A DNA stretch of 64,000 nt from contig DHVR01000002.1 of the NCBI GenBank assembly GCA_002412765.1, positions 73,125 to 137,124 of the forward strand. Reading direction: 5' to 3'. The notes under the pieces were generated by a model, which was not told the DNA's origin, made no database searches, and saw nothing but the letters and a program-made list of their open reading frames with translations. Numbering within the stretch: position 1 is the stretch's first letter; each line of letters begins with the position of its first letter. The position numbers and the translations under genes were made by a program. This document shows positions 42,559 to 50,371 of the stretch, piece by piece. The DNA comes from Leptolinea sp. UBA5203. Lineage in GTDB: Bacteria > Chloroflexota > Anaerolineae > Anaerolineales > Anaerolineaceae.

Positions 42559-43205
42559 TTTGATTTGGCTCGCGGAAAGTATCGCAGGAAGTAGGCTGCA
42601 ATGCCATAAGCGACGGCAACATTCAATGAATCCTTAAAACCCAACATGGGAATGGAAACAATGCTGTTGCATAGGGATAAGATTTTAGGATCCAACCCCG
42701 AGACTTCGCTGCCAACGATTAATAGAATAGGTTCGGGTGAAAGGGTAAAGATGACATCCTGCAAGGGGATTGCCTCGTCACCGCCTTCAAGAGCGAGGAT
42801 TTGGTAACCCTGGTCATGTCGTTGTTGGATAAGTTCCAGAGAATTCGGATGGAATTGCCAGGGCAGACTAAACTCAGAACCCAGAGCTGTTTTTGAGACT
42901 TTCGGATTTTCCGGCGTTGGGGTCATCCCGCATATATGCAAAGCGGTAATCCCTGCACTGTCGCTGGTTCGGAAGATTGAACCGACATTAAAAGCGGAGC
43001 GGATATTCTCCAGGACAACCTCGATGACTTGTTGTTCGGGGACAGGAGCTGACTTATTGACTTTTACGGATTCGTAATTGGGTTCAATCGAAAAATGATC
43101 AGATCCGCAACGCGGGCATATGGTTAAGGGCTGGCGTTCTGGCTGAAAGGGAAAGCGAAATCCGCAATCCTGGTTTGTACAGTGAAAGATGACATGATTT
43201 AGCAT
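42555..43205 (-). CDS. SpoU/TrmH-family RNA methyltransferase with N-terminal zinc ribbon
   Basis: A 216-residue protein. Residues 1-40 contain two Cys-x4/x2-Cys pairs (CTNQDC and CPRC), forming a rubredoxin-like zinc ribbon. The remainder is a SPOUT methylase: NIRSAFNVGSIFRTSDSAG (motif 1), LLIVGSEVSGLD (motif 2) and IPMLGFKDSLNVAVAYGIAAY (motif 3), which forms the SAM-binding trefoil knot. It probably 2'-O-methylates tRNA or rRNA; the site is unknown. The ATG at 43205 fits better than the TTG at 43214. A minus-strand TATAAT at 43224-43219 would give a leader of only about seven bases. Confidence 0.87.
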   Translation of the reverse strand: MLNHVIFHCTNQDCGFRFPFQPERQPLTICPRCGSDHFSIEPNYESVKVNKSAPVPEQQVIEVVLENIRSAFNVGSIFRTSDSAGITALHICGMTPTPENPKVSKTALGSEFSLPWQFHPNSLELIQQRHDQGYQILALEGGDEAIPLQDVIFTLSPEPILLIVGSEVSGLDPKILSLCNSIVSIPMLGFKDSLNVAVAYGIAAYFLRYFPRAKSN

Positions 43206-43218
43206 GAGTTTCAAGCAA

Positions 43219-43226
43219 ATTATAAT
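43219..43226. promoter_or_regulatory. Symmetric -10 element between divergent genes
   Basis: ATTATAAT reads TATAAT on both strands and lies between the RNA methylase start (43205, minus) and the fructokinase start (43250, plus). It is the second copy of this arrangement in the window (compare 11694-11701). Confidence 0.5.
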
Positions 43227-43249
43227 GGATGCTTGTGGAGGAGGATAGG

Positions 43250-44155
43250 ATGAAAGTTTATGGAAGTATTGAAGCAGGTGGCACGAAGATAGTCTGCTTA
43301 ATTGCGAAAAGTTCCACCAAAATCCTGGATCAATGGGTGATTCAAACCGAAATGCCAGAGATGACCCTGAATGCGACCGTAGCTTATTTCAAGGGTATGT
43401 TGCTGCAACACCCGGAATGGCAGTTACAGTCCATCGGGATTGCCTCTTTCGGCCCGATTGATCTTACACTCACTTCCAAAACTTACGGCTTCATCCAACA
43501 AACGCCCAAACCGGGTTGGGCAGGTACTGATCTAGTGGGGTTTATTCAACGGGAAATGGGTGTGCCGGTTTATCTGGATACGGATGTGGGCGGAGCTGCT
43601 TTGGCTGAATACACGCTCGGTGCTGGAAAAGAAAAAAACTCTCTGATTTACCTGACAATCGGAACCGGAATTGGCGGAGCTTATATACATTACGGAAAAA
43701 ACATTTACGGGATTCATCACGCTGAATATGGACATATGAAAGTACCCCGCATCCCGGATGATGCCTATCGAGGCGGATGCCCTTTTCATGATGATTGTCT
43801 GGAGGGGATGGCCAGTGGTCCTGCCATGTTGAAACGGTGGGGCATCCCGGCAGATCAGTTACCCATGGATCATCCGGGCTGGGATTATGAGGCTGCCTAT
43901 TTGGGACAAGCTGTGATTAATCTAATTTACACTCTTTCCCCTGAAATTATCGTCCTGGGCGGTGGTGTGATGAATCACGCAGGCCTTATTGACAAAGTAC
44001 AGGATTTTGTGCACGCCAATATGAATGCTTACTGCCAACCGGCGGCGTATCGGACAGAAATACGTTCCACCATTGTTTTACCGCAATGCGGCAATATCGC
44101 CGGGGCCATAGGTGGTTTAATCCTGGCGGAAAATGGATTGAAGGCAAAAAAATAA
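43250..44155 (+). CDS. scrK: ROK-family fructokinase
   Basis: A 301-residue sugar kinase of the ROK family. IEAGGTKIVC is the ATP-binding loop. TIGTGIGGAYI and the zinc-binding cluster with HHAEYGHM, GGCPFHDDC and LEGMASGPA match fructokinases such as YdhR/GmuE. It would phosphorylate fructose to fructose 6-phosphate, the substrate of the PPi-type phosphofructokinase at 18785. GGAGGAGGATAGG precedes the ATG at 43250; the ATG at 43229 lies too close to the -10 element. A large palindrome follows the gene. Confidence 0.88.
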   Translation: MKVYGSIEAGGTKIVCLIAKSSTKILDQWVIQTEMPEMTLNATVAYFKGMLLQHPEWQLQSIGIASFGPIDLTLTSKTYGFIQQTPKPGWAGTDLVGFIQREMGVPVYLDTDVGGAALAEYTLGAGKEKNSLIYLTIGTGIGGAYIHYGKNIYGIHHAEYGHMKVPRIPDDAYRGGCPFHDDCLEGMASGPAMLKRWGIPADQLPMDHPGWDYEAAYLGQAVINLIYTLSPEIIVLGGGVMNHAGLIDKVQDFVHANMNAYCQPAAYRTEIRSTIVLPQCGNIAGAIGGLILAENGLKAKK

Positions 44156-44187
44156 GGGATTGTTTTCTAAGAATAGATAACAAACAA

Positions 44188-44245
44188 GGGTCTGTCTAAT
44201 CTGTAGCGGCAATTCATGAATTGCCATTACAGATTAGACAGACCC
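44188..44245. repeat. 58-bp imperfect palindrome, REP/MITE-like
   Basis: The left arm begins GGGTCTGTCTAATCTGTA (44188-44205) and the right arm ends with its exact reverse complement (44228-44245). The inner part is a second palindrome, GGCAATTC-ATGA-type, with two mismatched bases per arm (GC against AT) at the junction. No T-tract follows, so it is probably not a simple terminator. Its inner TGTAGNGGCAATTC arm resembles the outer arms of the palindrome at 741-768. Confidence 0.8.
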
Positions 44246-44311
44246 AAACACGTTGATAAATGGGGGAGTACCTTAGTTCCTACCTCTTCCAAAAATTCAA
44301 GGGAAAAAAGA

Positions 44312-44758
44312 TTACAAATCATCTTCCAGTGCGACGATTTTATTAAACCGGCGCTGATATTTTTCACCTGAAAAGGCATCTGCATTTAAAAAGGTAAGCA
44401 CTAGCTCTTTTGCCAGCTCGGTTCCAATGACCCGCCCGCCCAGGCATAAGGTGTTCATTTTGTCATGTTCCACACCCTGATGGGCGGAATAGGTATCGTG
44501 ACAGGTGGATGCATAAATCCCTTTAATTTTATTGGCCGAGATGCAGACGCCCACACCGGATCCGCACATCAAAATGGCGCGGTCGGCTTGCTTTGTTTGC
44601 ACGGCCAAGCAGGCTTTCTTGACAAAATCCGGGAAATCAACGGAGAACTCACTATCTGTACCAAAGTCCAGAACTTCATGGTTTAAGGATTGTATGGCTG
44701 CAATGACAGTTTGTTTTAAGGGGAATCCGCCATGATCATTTGCGACAGCAATTTTCAT
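44312..44758 (-). CDS. rpiB: Ribose-5-phosphate isomerase B
   Basis: A 148-residue LacAB/RpiB-family isomerase of the pentose phosphate pathway. MKIAVANDHGGFPLK opens the protein; the catalytic Cys65 lies in MCGSGVGVCISANK; and CHDTYSAHQGVEHDKMN and CLGGRVIG are family signatures. The frame extends to 44881, but GAGGTAG precedes the ATG at 44758. It is a single gene, divergent from the TlpA-like gene, with a 177-base AT-rich gap between them. Confidence 0.94.
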   Translation of the reverse strand: MKIAVANDHGGFPLKQTVIAAIQSLNHEVLDFGTDSEFSVDFPDFVKKACLAVQTKQADRAILMCGSGVGVCISANKIKGIYASTCHDTYSAHQGVEHDKMNTLCLGGRVIGTELAKELVLTFLNADAFSGEKYQRRFNKIVALEDDL

Positions 44759-44935
44759 AACTACCTCGTAAAGGTTGAATTTTGAGTGTATCGAGAAAAA
44801 TGGAATTATCCAGATCCTAGGTGTTTTTAATAATATCCTTAGGGTCTTCTTCAACACCCTTATATTTCTAGATTGTATCACAGAACATTTTGACTGTTAT
44901 AATAGAAAAAAATCGTATAAATAGAAAGTAATGTT

Positions 44936-45484
44936 ATGACAAAAACTCGTTGGAAAATAATAGTATCTAGCTGCCTGGCTTTTGCTTTGAGTTGGCTGAG
45001 TATGAGTGCTGTCCTTCTTAAACCTTCGGAACAAGACGAAGTCTTTGCACCTGCGAAAGGATTTTATGCACCCAATTTCACGCTGGATAAGTTGGATGGA
45101 CCTTCCTTTACCTTATCAGATCATATCGGGAAGCCCATTTTACTCACTCTTTGGGCCAGTTGGTGTTCTCCGTGCAAAGCAGAGATGCCGACTTTCAATC
45201 AGGTCTACCAGGAATTGGGGCCTGAAAATGTGTTGGTACTAGGGGTGAATGTGACATCCCAGGATGATCCGGCAAACGTAAAAGCCTTTGTTGAAGAGAA
45301 CAGACTGAGTTTTCCTGTTTTGATGGATACTCAGGGTGAAGTAGCGGATCTGTATCGGCTGCGTGGATTACCCATGACTTATTTCATTGATTCCCAGGGT
45401 AAAATCACGGATGTCATCGTAGGTGGTCCATTATCTGCGGGAACTGTGCGCAGTATATTCAATGAACTCCTGCAGGAGAATTAA
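44936..45484 (+). CDS. Membrane-anchored TlpA/ResA-like thioredoxin
   Basis: A 182-residue protein. Residues 7-27 form an uncleaved signal anchor (IIVSSCLAFALSWLSMSAVLL). The extracytoplasmic AhpC/TSA-type thioredoxin domain has WASWCSPCKAEMP with redox cysteines 77 and 80, and a cis-Pro loop RGLPMTYF. It probably reduces disulfides outside the membrane, for example for cytochrome c maturation, or works with exported thiol proteins. A TATAAT at 44898-44903 is a probable -10. The Lgt-like gene follows after two bases, implying a shared transcript. Confidence 0.88.
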   Translation: MTKTRWKIIVSSCLAFALSWLSMSAVLLKPSEQDEVFAPAKGFYAPNFTLDKLDGPSFTLSDHIGKPILLTLWASWCSPCKAEMPTFNQVYQELGPENVLVLGVNVTSQDDPANVKAFVEENRLSFPVLMDTQGEVADLYRLRGLPMTYFIDSQGKITDVIVGGPLSAGTVRSIFNELLQEN

Positions 45485-45486
45485 TT

Positions 45487-46254
45487 ATGTTCCCAGTACT
45501 TAACATTGGGCCGCTTGCCATCCAGTCTGCCGGTTTGATCATCCTGCTGGGTGTTTGGATTGGGCTTTCCTGGGCAGAAAAAAATGCATCAAAACATGGC
45601 ATACATCCTGATTTGATCTATACAGTTCTATTTCTTGTTTTCGCTGCCAGTCTGCTGGGTGCAAGGGTTGGGTACGCTGTCATTCATTTGGAAAGTTATA
45701 AAAATCATGTGTGGGATATGTTATCGCTGAATTTTTACAGCATGGATTGGTCCACCGCCATTTTGATTGGGGTACTGACTTTTTTGATTTACACCCAAAA
45801 GAAAAATATCCCTGTCTGGGCTTTTTTGGACAGCATCATCCCTTTTCTGCTCGTTCTCAATGTTGCCCTGGCAGTAGCCTCTCTGGCGACATTAAGCGCT
45901 ATTGGGTCAGAGACCACGTTGCCCTGGGGAATACAGATTTATGGCAGCTTTAGACATCCGGTACAGATTTATCATCTTTTACTTGCAGGGGGAATGGTGT
46001 TTCTATTCTGGCCAACACGAAAAATAGTTTTTGGCATTGAAAGAAAGCAATTATTACCGGGTGCAGAATTTGGGCTTTTTTTGATGATTGTTTCGCTTAG
46101 TTTGATCATCGTACAGACGTTTCGAGCAGATGTTCCCCTATCCTTTCTGTCAGTTAATTTGTATCATTGGATTGGACTATTTGGTTTGATTACAGGTATT
46201 TTGCTTATCAGAAAACGCATCCTGTTTATGGATGAAGGTGGCGTGAATGACTGA
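45487..46254 (+). CDS. Lgt-like membrane protein lacking the Lgt signature
   Basis: A 255-residue membrane protein with about seven segments. MFPVLNIGPLAIQSAGLIILLGVWIG and the later LLGARVGYAVI, LPWGIQIYG and RHPVQIYHLLL match the fold and order of prolipoprotein diacylglyceryl transferase. The Lgt signature (GRIGNF-N-E type), with the essential Arg and Glu, is replaced by LNVALAVASLATLSAIG, and the conserved His loop before it is missing. It is therefore probably not a working Lgt. Tight linkage to the TlpA-like gene (two bases) suggests that they act together. It overlaps the SDR gene by eight bases. Confidence 0.75.
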   Translation: MFPVLNIGPLAIQSAGLIILLGVWIGLSWAEKNASKHGIHPDLIYTVLFLVFAASLLGARVGYAVIHLESYKNHVWDMLSLNFYSMDWSTAILIGVLTFLIYTQKKNIPVWAFLDSIIPFLLVLNVALAVASLATLSAIGSETTLPWGIQIYGSFRHPVQIYHLLLAGGMVFLFWPTRKIVFGIERKQLLPGAEFGLFLMIVSLSLIIVQTFRADVPLSFLSVNLYHWIGLFGLITGILLIRKRILFMDEGGVND

Positions 46255-46966
46255 TTCTGTACTGATCACAGGGGCTGCCAAACGCATAGGCCGTTTTCTG
46301 GCCGAGTTCCTGGCAAAAGAAGGTTTTGAGATCGTACTACACTACGGAACTTCGCATAGTGATGCCGAACTGGTCAAGCAAGCCATTGAAGCTGCCGGAG
46401 GCAAATGCCATCTGCTGCAGGCAGATTTGTCCGATCCTCAGGCGGCCACTCAGATCTTTGAGAATCTTCAACAAAACGGGATTCGAGTACGATATCTGAT
46501 TCATAATGCTTCCCTGTTTGAGGATATCCGGTTTGAGACGATGAGCCAGACCGACTGGCAGCGCCACTTGCAGGTCAATTTGACCACACCGGTTTTTCTC
46601 AATCAGGCTTTTGCAGTTCAATTGGAGAAAGGAGAATCCGGCAGGATCATTCATCTGCTGGATTGGCGGGCTTTGCGTCCAGGCGCGGACCATTTTCCCT
46701 ATACCATCAGCAAAGCGGCTCTCGCGAGCGTCACCCAATCCCTGGCCCTGGCTCTGGCGCCGCAGATTCAAGTCAATGGCATTGCTTTCGGAGCCATTCT
46801 GCCACCATCTGATGGCGGCGACACACAAAAAATTCTGGAAACCGTTCCTGCAAAACGCTGGGCAACCCTGGAAGAAGTCGGACAGACTGTGCTTTTCTTG
46901 TTAACCGGACCAGCTTATATCACCGGCGAGATCATTCCCTTGGATGGTGGCCGGCATTTATTGTAA
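46247..46966 (+). CDS. Short-chain dehydrogenase, pteridine-reductase-like
   Basis: A 239-residue classical SDR. TGAAKRIGRF has Arg-x-Gly as in pteridine reductases (FolM/PTR1), rather than the common TGxxxGIG. NAS replaces NAG in the second motif, and the catalytic YTISKAAL (YxxxK) is intact. GEIIPLDGGRHL ends the protein. Reduction of dihydropterins or dihydrofolate is suggested by the Arg motif and by folB and folK following at once. The start overlaps the Lgt-like gene by eight bases. Confidence 0.78.
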   Translation: MTDSVLITGAAKRIGRFLAEFLAKEGFEIVLHYGTSHSDAELVKQAIEAAGGKCHLLQADLSDPQAATQIFENLQQNGIRVRYLIHNASLFEDIRFETMSQTDWQRHLQVNLTTPVFLNQAFAVQLEKGESGRIIHLLDWRALRPGADHFPYTISKAALASVTQSLALALAPQIQVNGIAFGAILPPSDGGDTQKILETVPAKRWATLEEVGQTVLFLLTGPAYITGEIIPLDGGRHLL

Positions 46967-46991
46967 ACTATTAGAAAATTGTGGAGAACTC

Positions 46992-47351
46992 ATGGATCAT
47001 GTAATTATTAAGAACTTAATGGTGCGGGGCGTGATTGGCATTTCGGATCACGAGCGGCGGGAACGACAGGATATTGTCGTCAATGTGGACATGAGCGCAG
47101 ATTTACAGGTAGCCGGCGAAAGTGACAATATTGAGGATTGTGTCAATTATCGCACGGTTTCCAAAGAGATCATCAAGCATGTGGAAACCCGCGGAAGGTT
47201 TACCGTTGAAGCCCTGGCAGCGGATATCGCTGCAATTTGCCTGGCGCATGACGCCGTACAAAAAGTAAAAGTGCGCATAGAGAAACCAGGCGCGGTGCGT
47301 TTTTCTGAATCCGTGGGTGTGGAAATTATCCGCAAAAAGGTGAGTGGATGA
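46992..47351 (+). CDS. folB: Dihydroneopterin aldolase
   Basis: A 119-residue FolB that cleaves dihydroneopterin to 6-hydroxymethyl-dihydropterin. Conserved features are VRGVIGISDHERRERQDIVVNV, DCVNYRTVSKEI and the catalytic Lys/Glu region VKVRIEKPGAV. GGAG precedes the ATG at 46992; the longer frame from 46944 lies inside the SDR gene. It overlaps folK by four bases. Confidence 0.93.
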   Translation: MDHVIIKNLMVRGVIGISDHERRERQDIVVNVDMSADLQVAGESDNIEDCVNYRTVSKEIIKHVETRGRFTVEALAADIAAICLAHDAVQKVKVRIEKPGAVRFSESVGVEIIRKKVSG

Positions 47352-47827
47352 ATCATTCCGTGTATTTGATTCTCGGCAGCAACATTGAACCGGAAAAGAA
47401 TACATTGCAGGCAATTCGGTTTTTATACAGGGTGTGCAACCTTGTAAAGGTATCATCTACTTGGGAAACCGTCGCAGTGGGAAGTGATGGCCCTAATTTC
47501 CTAAACACGGCTTTATGGATTGAAACCCCGCTTAACGCAGAAGAAATCAAAACTACGATCATTGCTGACCTGGAAAAACAGTTGGGCAGAATCCGTACCA
47601 CGGATAAAAATGCACCCCGCACCATTGATCTGGACATTGTTATTTACGATCAGACTCTGCTGGAACCTGCCTTATGGAAGAAAGCCTTTATTGCTATTCC
47701 CATGGCGGAATTAATCCCGGAGTACCCTCATCCTGACGGGAAAGGTACCTTGAAGGAGTTTATCCATCAATTTGAGGGACAGAACCTGGCTTTTCTTTAT
47801 CCTCTACCGATAGAAAAATTTTCCTGA
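47348..47827 (+). CDS. folK: 6-hydroxymethyl-dihydropterin pyrophosphokinase (HPPK)
   Basis: A 159-residue HPPK that adds pyrophosphate to the folate precursor made by FolB. VYLILGSNIEPEKN opens the protein; the signature RTTDKNAPRTIDLDIVIYD carries the Mg-binding Asp pair (DLD). Downstream synthase folP is not in the window. The last 68 bases overlap, on the opposite strand, the 3' end of the DNA polymerase B gene. Both frames look intact, so this is a long convergent coding overlap. Confidence 0.94.
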   Translation: MNHSVYLILGSNIEPEKNTLQAIRFLYRVCNLVKVSSTWETVAVGSDGPNFLNTALWIETPLNAEEIKTTIIADLEKQLGRIRTTDKNAPRTIDLDIVIYDQTLLEPALWKKAFIAIPMAELIPEYPHPDGKGTLKEFIHQFEGQNLAFLYPLPIEKFS

Positions 47828-50102
47828 TTGGTTTGTCATTTTGCATCACGGAATAGCGTTTAAAAAGAGTTCGCTGCCTGGCAGGTTGTTCTGCGGCAGC
47901 GATTTTTTTTATCACCAGACGCAGCAGCATCTCTTCATCCATGCCAAAGGAAGTGAGAATGGTCGAGACGGCACGCAGCAGCAATTTAAGATAAATCTGC
48001 TGATCCGGCAGGGAAGGCGTGTGGGATAGGGGCATATCCCAGGCCTGAATGCGCGGGGGATGCTGCATGAAGAGAAATTTTATCGTCTGCCCGGGACGGA
48101 TGGTTTTACCGGCTGCCACCATCTGTGCGGCGGCTTTGGCTGCCGGAGAGGGGGAATGGTAGTCGTCCAGTTCGCGGCTGATTTTTTGCGTGACCAGCAG
48201 TTTTTCCAGCGAAATCCGGCCTCTTTTTAATTTTTGTACTTCCTGCTGCAAGTATTGAATAATTTTCGGCTGCAAGGATGGGAACTCCTCCAGGCTGGGC
48301 AGGGCAGCAATCTGCTCCAGCAGAGTTTGTTGAATTTCGGCAATCCAGAGCGGGGTATCCCGGCGGCGCAATTCAATGCCGCGCAATTTCAAACTACCGT
48401 CTTCAAAGACGCCAAAATAGCGGTTGGCCACCGGAATTTGATCATTGCCTTTGGAGGGCAGGAAAACAATCCAGCGGAAAATGCCGTCTGCGGCGATGGG
48501 CAGTCCGGTCCGCTGTTGAATGGCTTCAAGCAGCGGTTGAAGGGTTTCCAGGGTGATGAGGGTCGGCGATTTAATCCACAAACCGTCGACGTACATATGC
48601 AGGATGGAGTAGCCCATTTCTTCTGCGGTCTCTTTGGCACGCATCAAAGACTCGCGTCCATAGGCCGTAACGGCCTCGTGAGCCTCGATACGGCCGAAAC
48701 GGGCATTCTTGTACCCAAGATAGCCAAAACAGGTCACCAGCAGCCATTTATGGGCTGAGGACTGGGCTTTGTAAACCTCGTAGGCCGGGTCCCATTTTTC
48801 CAGGGTTGCCAGGGTTTGCTTAATTCGCACCCGTTTTTGCAGCAGGGGCGCCAGGGTGTTGGGGATCAATCCCTGGGGTTTCTGATGTTGATCTTCAACA
48901 AAGTCTTTGCTGCCCGGGGTGCTGCTGAAGGTTTCCGGGGAGATGTTTTCGTGCACCATGATGCTGGGATACATCGAAATAAAATCAATCCCGGCCACGT
49001 TTTCGTGCACGCCTACCGTGGGCTGATAGACCAATCCGCCCAGATCGGTATGGATCAAATCCAAGGCGGTTTTGGTGTTTTCCGCCTGCTGTTTGTGCCA
49101 GGGGACCAGAACACCCTGTCGGAGGGCGGTGGTCATTTGCATGGCAGAGATGCCGCTGCCTGGGGAGACTCTGGCGACGGTCTGAATGGGCAAGCCGGTG
49201 ACGCGTGCCAATTCCAGGATGCCATCCACCTGGTAATCATGAAAGAGGGTGGCGTTGTGAATGTCGATGTGCCAGCGTCCAAAGAGGTGGATCTGTTGAT
49301 CGCGGTAGATGGTTTGTCCGTAGGAGAAATACACCAGATCATTTTTGCGTAAAACGGTTTGACGCGTGTCGCGGTTCAGGGGCAGGAAAATATTATGGAT
49401 GCGGCTTTGTTCCATCAGGTGCGGCATCAGCCAGCCGTCTCCCCAGGCGGTCAGAATCAAATCCGGGTCGTATTGCTGCAGCAGACTGCACAGGGTGATC
49501 AGCATGACGCGGACTGGATTGAGTTTGACTTTTCGTTGAATGCCGTTTTGATGCAGGATCAGACTGAGCGGTGTTTGATGGCGCGGGGACTGATCGGGCT
49601 CCATGGAGAGGATTTTGATGGGCGGCCGGGTGACTGAGAGTTCCCAGGGCGTTTCCAGCACGCTGATCTGCTGCAAAGTATTCAGCTCGTCATGTTCGAT
49701 GCTGCAATAGCAAAGGGGAAAGGTGTTATGCAGACTGGCGTGGCGCAGGGAGAGGGTCACATCCGCGTCAAAATAGTCCAGATCCGGAAATTTGGCGGAA
49801 AGCGCCTTGAAGACCTGCGGCTGCTGGGCGGGGGAACGCACCTCCACGGCCAGCACGGCGATGGGCTGGGGCTGGAAAATGTCCTGTCTCTCCGTGCGGT
49901 ATAGCTTCAGTTCATAGGGCATGGCTTTCAGCATCTTCCAGGCTTCGCGCAATTGGCGGGTATCCCCGGCGGCATAGAAGGTGATCGGGAAGGGCTGAAA
50001 CAGGCGCAGACGTTCCCCATCCTGGTCCAAAAACCACAGCGTAATGCCCGGTTTTTCCGGGTCGGGGTATAAGTCCATCAGCCAGCCGTTGCGCCTACTC
50101 AT
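47760..50102 (-). CDS. Family B DNA polymerase homologue with degenerate catalytic motifs
   Basis: A 780-residue family B polymerase-like protein. Motif A is intact: DFISMYPS with Asp373. Motif B keeps Lys452 but reads KWLLVTCFG where KxxxNSxYG is normal, followed by YLGYKNARFG. Motif C reads YVDGLW (504-509) in place of YGDTDS, so Asp506 remains but the second Asp, a metal ligand in active enzymes, is Leu508. KLRGIELRRRD is retained. In the N-terminal third, the regions corresponding to Exo I (ILSMEPD) and Exo II (TAWGDGW) lack the catalytic acids. It resembles the inactivated PolB2-type group known from archaea and some bacteria. Last gene of an SOS-type operon; overlaps the 85-residue gene by eight bases. 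Confidence 0.85.
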   Translation of the reverse strand: MSRRNGWLMDLYPDPEKPGITLWFLDQDGERLRLFQPFPITFYAAGDTRQLREAWKMLKAMPYELKLYRTERQDIFQPQPIAVLAVEVRSPAQQPQVFKALSAKFPDLDYFDADVTLSLRHASLHNTFPLCYCSIEHDELNTLQQISVLETPWELSVTRPPIKILSMEPDQSPRHQTPLSLILHQNGIQRKVKLNPVRVMLITLCSLLQQYDPDLILTAWGDGWLMPHLMEQSRIHNIFLPLNRDTRQTVLRKNDLVYFSYGQTIYRDQQIHLFGRWHIDIHNATLFHDYQVDGILELARVTGLPIQTVARVSPGSGISAMQMTTALRQGVLVPWHKQQAENTKTALDLIHTDLGGLVYQPTVGVHENVAGIDFISMYPSIMVHENISPETFSSTPGSKDFVEDQHQKPQGLIPNTLAPLLQKRVRIKQTLATLEKWDPAYEVYKAQSSAHKWLLVTCFGYLGYKNARFGRIEAHEAVTAYGRESLMRAKETAEEMGYSILHMYVDGLWIKSPTLITLETLQPLLEAIQQRTGLPIAADGIFRWIVFLPSKGNDQIPVANRYFGVFEDGSLKLRGIELRRRDTPLWIAEIQQTLLEQIAALPSLEEFPSLQPKIIQYLQQEVQKLKRGRISLEKLLVTQKISRELDDYHSPSPAAKAAAQMVAAGKTIRPGQTIKFLFMQHPPRIQAWDMPLSHTPSLPDQQIYLKLLLRAVSTILTSFGMDEEMLLRLVIKKIAAAEQPARQRTLFKRYSVMQNDKPIRKIFLSVEDKEKPGSVPQIDG

Positions 50103-50352
50103 CGAGAACTTCGCTTAGGGCATCCTGAAGCTGGCAGACTTTTTTGTGTTCTTCCAGCAGCATGGCCAGTAGGAAGATTTCGAAGGGCAGTGCGTGGGTG
50201 GCATAAGCGGCGGCGGCGAGGTGCTTTTGTGCTTCGGCAAATAGATCATCCAAAATCAGTTGATCACTTTTGCGCAGCGCGCGCCGGAATTTGGAGAAAG
50301 AACTCTGCTCGTGTAAAAATTGTTGAGTAATGGAAGGTAATGTGCGTCCCAT
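50095..50352 (-). CDS. Small helical protein in polymerase operon
   Basis: An 85-residue, probably all-helical protein. Visible blocks are SFSKFRRALRKSDQLILDDLFAEA, AAAAYATHALPFEIFLLAMLLEEH and a Leu/Glu-rich C-terminus, suggesting a helical bundle or coiled-coil adaptor. I recognise no family. It sits between the RecA-like gene (19 bases upstream) and the polymerase gene (eight-base overlap), so it is very likely co-translated with the polymerase and may bridge the two. AGGA lies about ten bases before the ATG. The surrounding codon use is as GC-rich as that of its neighbours in this operon. Confidence 0.75.
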   Translation of the reverse strand: MGRTLPSITQQFLHEQSSFSKFRRALRKSDQLILDDLFAEAQKHLAAAAYATHALPFEIFLLAMLLEEHKKVCQLQDALSEVLDE

Positions 50353-50371
50353 GGGTTTTCATCCTGTACCT

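Noticed and set aside
44188..44245. Rho-independent terminator of the fructokinase gene
   Set aside because: The palindrome is very long and has no T-tract on either side, unlike the other terminators here.
48234..49352. Two plus-strand open frames of 174 and 178 codons inside the polymerase gene
   Set aside because: The minus-strand polymerase frame has clear motifs across the same bases; the plus-strand products match no family and reflect high GC.
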